Below, piece after piece: positions 63,770 through 64,000 of a DNA stretch of 64,000 bases. The DNA comes from WRGT01 sp942493035 (GTDB lineage Bacteria > Spirochaetota > UBA4802 > UBA5550): NCBI GenBank assembly GCA_942493035.1, contig OW818666.1:3286001-3350000 (forward strand). Reading direction: 5' to 3'. Below the pieces are notes generated by a model. That model saw only the letters and a list, made by a program, of their open reading frames with translations. It had not been told where the DNA came from and did no database searches. Every line of letters begins with the position of its first letter. Position 1 is the stretch's first letter. The position numbers and the translations under genes were made by a program.

Positions 63770-64000
63770 TGAAACGTATAATTTTAACACTCTGTATACT
63801 AATACCTGTAATATCGGGTCTGCCGTCATACGCCGCTTGGGAGAAAGATGGTAAGGCGAAAATTCAGATTGCTCTTCTTCTCGATACCAGCAGCAGCATG
63901 GACGGATTGATCGATCAGGCAAGATCACAGCTGTGGAAAATAATTAACGAACTTGCAGTTGCACATAAAGACGGGAAGATACCGACACTTGAGGTTGCAC
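63770..64000 (+). CDS. VWA-domain protein, N-terminal part (cut by window edge)
   Basis: 77 residues before the edge. GGAGG stands 6 bases before the ATG. A signal peptide (MKRIILTLCILIPVIS ... YAA) precedes a von Willebrand factor A domain that begins KIQIALLLDTSSSMDG, with the metal-ion site DxSxS intact. Its place right after the sigma/anti-sigma pair suggests it may be a target or effector of that envelope-stress system, but the rest is outside the window. Confidence 0.9.

Overview
The window looks like chromosomal DNA of an AT-rich, flagellated, Gram-negative-type bacterium with an outer membrane. It carries fliM, motA and motB, several lipoproteins, an OmpW/OmpA-like beta-barrel, an alpha-2-macroglobulin/PbpC pair, a 7TM-DISM/SpoIIE-type phosphatase, a GGDEF hybrid regulator, a FadF-like Fe-S oxidoreductase and IspG. 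The mix would suit an uncultured member of the Spirochaetota or a related phylum; this is inferred from gene content only, since there is no rRNA or other decisive marker. I found no tRNA, rRNA, CRISPR array or intact transposase.

Region 1 (1-13,720) is the most unusual. The last 474 bases of a polA gene enter from the left edge and recur almost exactly (two silent differences) at 13,247-13,720, as the end of a second polA copy that lacks most of its 5'-nuclease domain. Between them are an alpha-2-macroglobulin with a CLEQ thioester motif, pbpC, and a sulfatase/LtaS-like membrane protein, with decayed gene fragments at both junctions. The layout resembles a single-crossover (Campbell-type) integration or a tandem duplication carrying an insert.

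Region 2 (13,850-20,015, minus strand) holds the 7TM-DISM/PP2C phosphatase and an operon of a four-helix membrane protein, two paralogous GT4 glycosyltransferases and a SAM methyltransferase. Region 3 (20,800-25,966, plus strand) holds a STAS protein, pth, the XpaC/TelA pair, a DJ-1/PfpI protein and an M23-fold protein that has lost its HxH motif. Region 4 (25,976-35,769, minus strand) holds fliM with an overlapping secreted protein, a ZIP-like permease with an inserted cyclic-nucleotide-binding domain, a REC-PAS-PAS-GGDEF protein, a small lipoprotein, the FadF-like oxidoreductase and a beta-barrel. Region 5 (36,033-48,883) holds ispG, a cluster of large secreted proteins (a five-unit tandem repeat protein, an ankyrin protein and two Lys-rich proteins), two M23 peptidases and a tail-to-tail overlapping two-component pair. 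Region 6 (49,199-54,490) is a polyamine operon, speA, carboxynorspermidine dehydrogenase, nspC and speB, which together predict arginine to agmatine to putrescine to spermidine by the carboxyspermidine route. Region 7 (54,492-64,000) holds a DUF4442 hotdog protein, an SH3 protein, a PilZ-like protein divergent from motAB, a hicBA toxin-antitoxin pair, a TPR protein, a lipoprotein, an ECF sigma/anti-sigma pair and the start of a VWA protein.

The intergenic spaces are full of short non-coding palindromic repeats. At least four families can be recognised by eye, including a 169-bp MITE-like element with perfect 16-bp terminal inverted repeats and a long paired hairpin inside the polyamine operon. 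They are the main structure not explained by genes.
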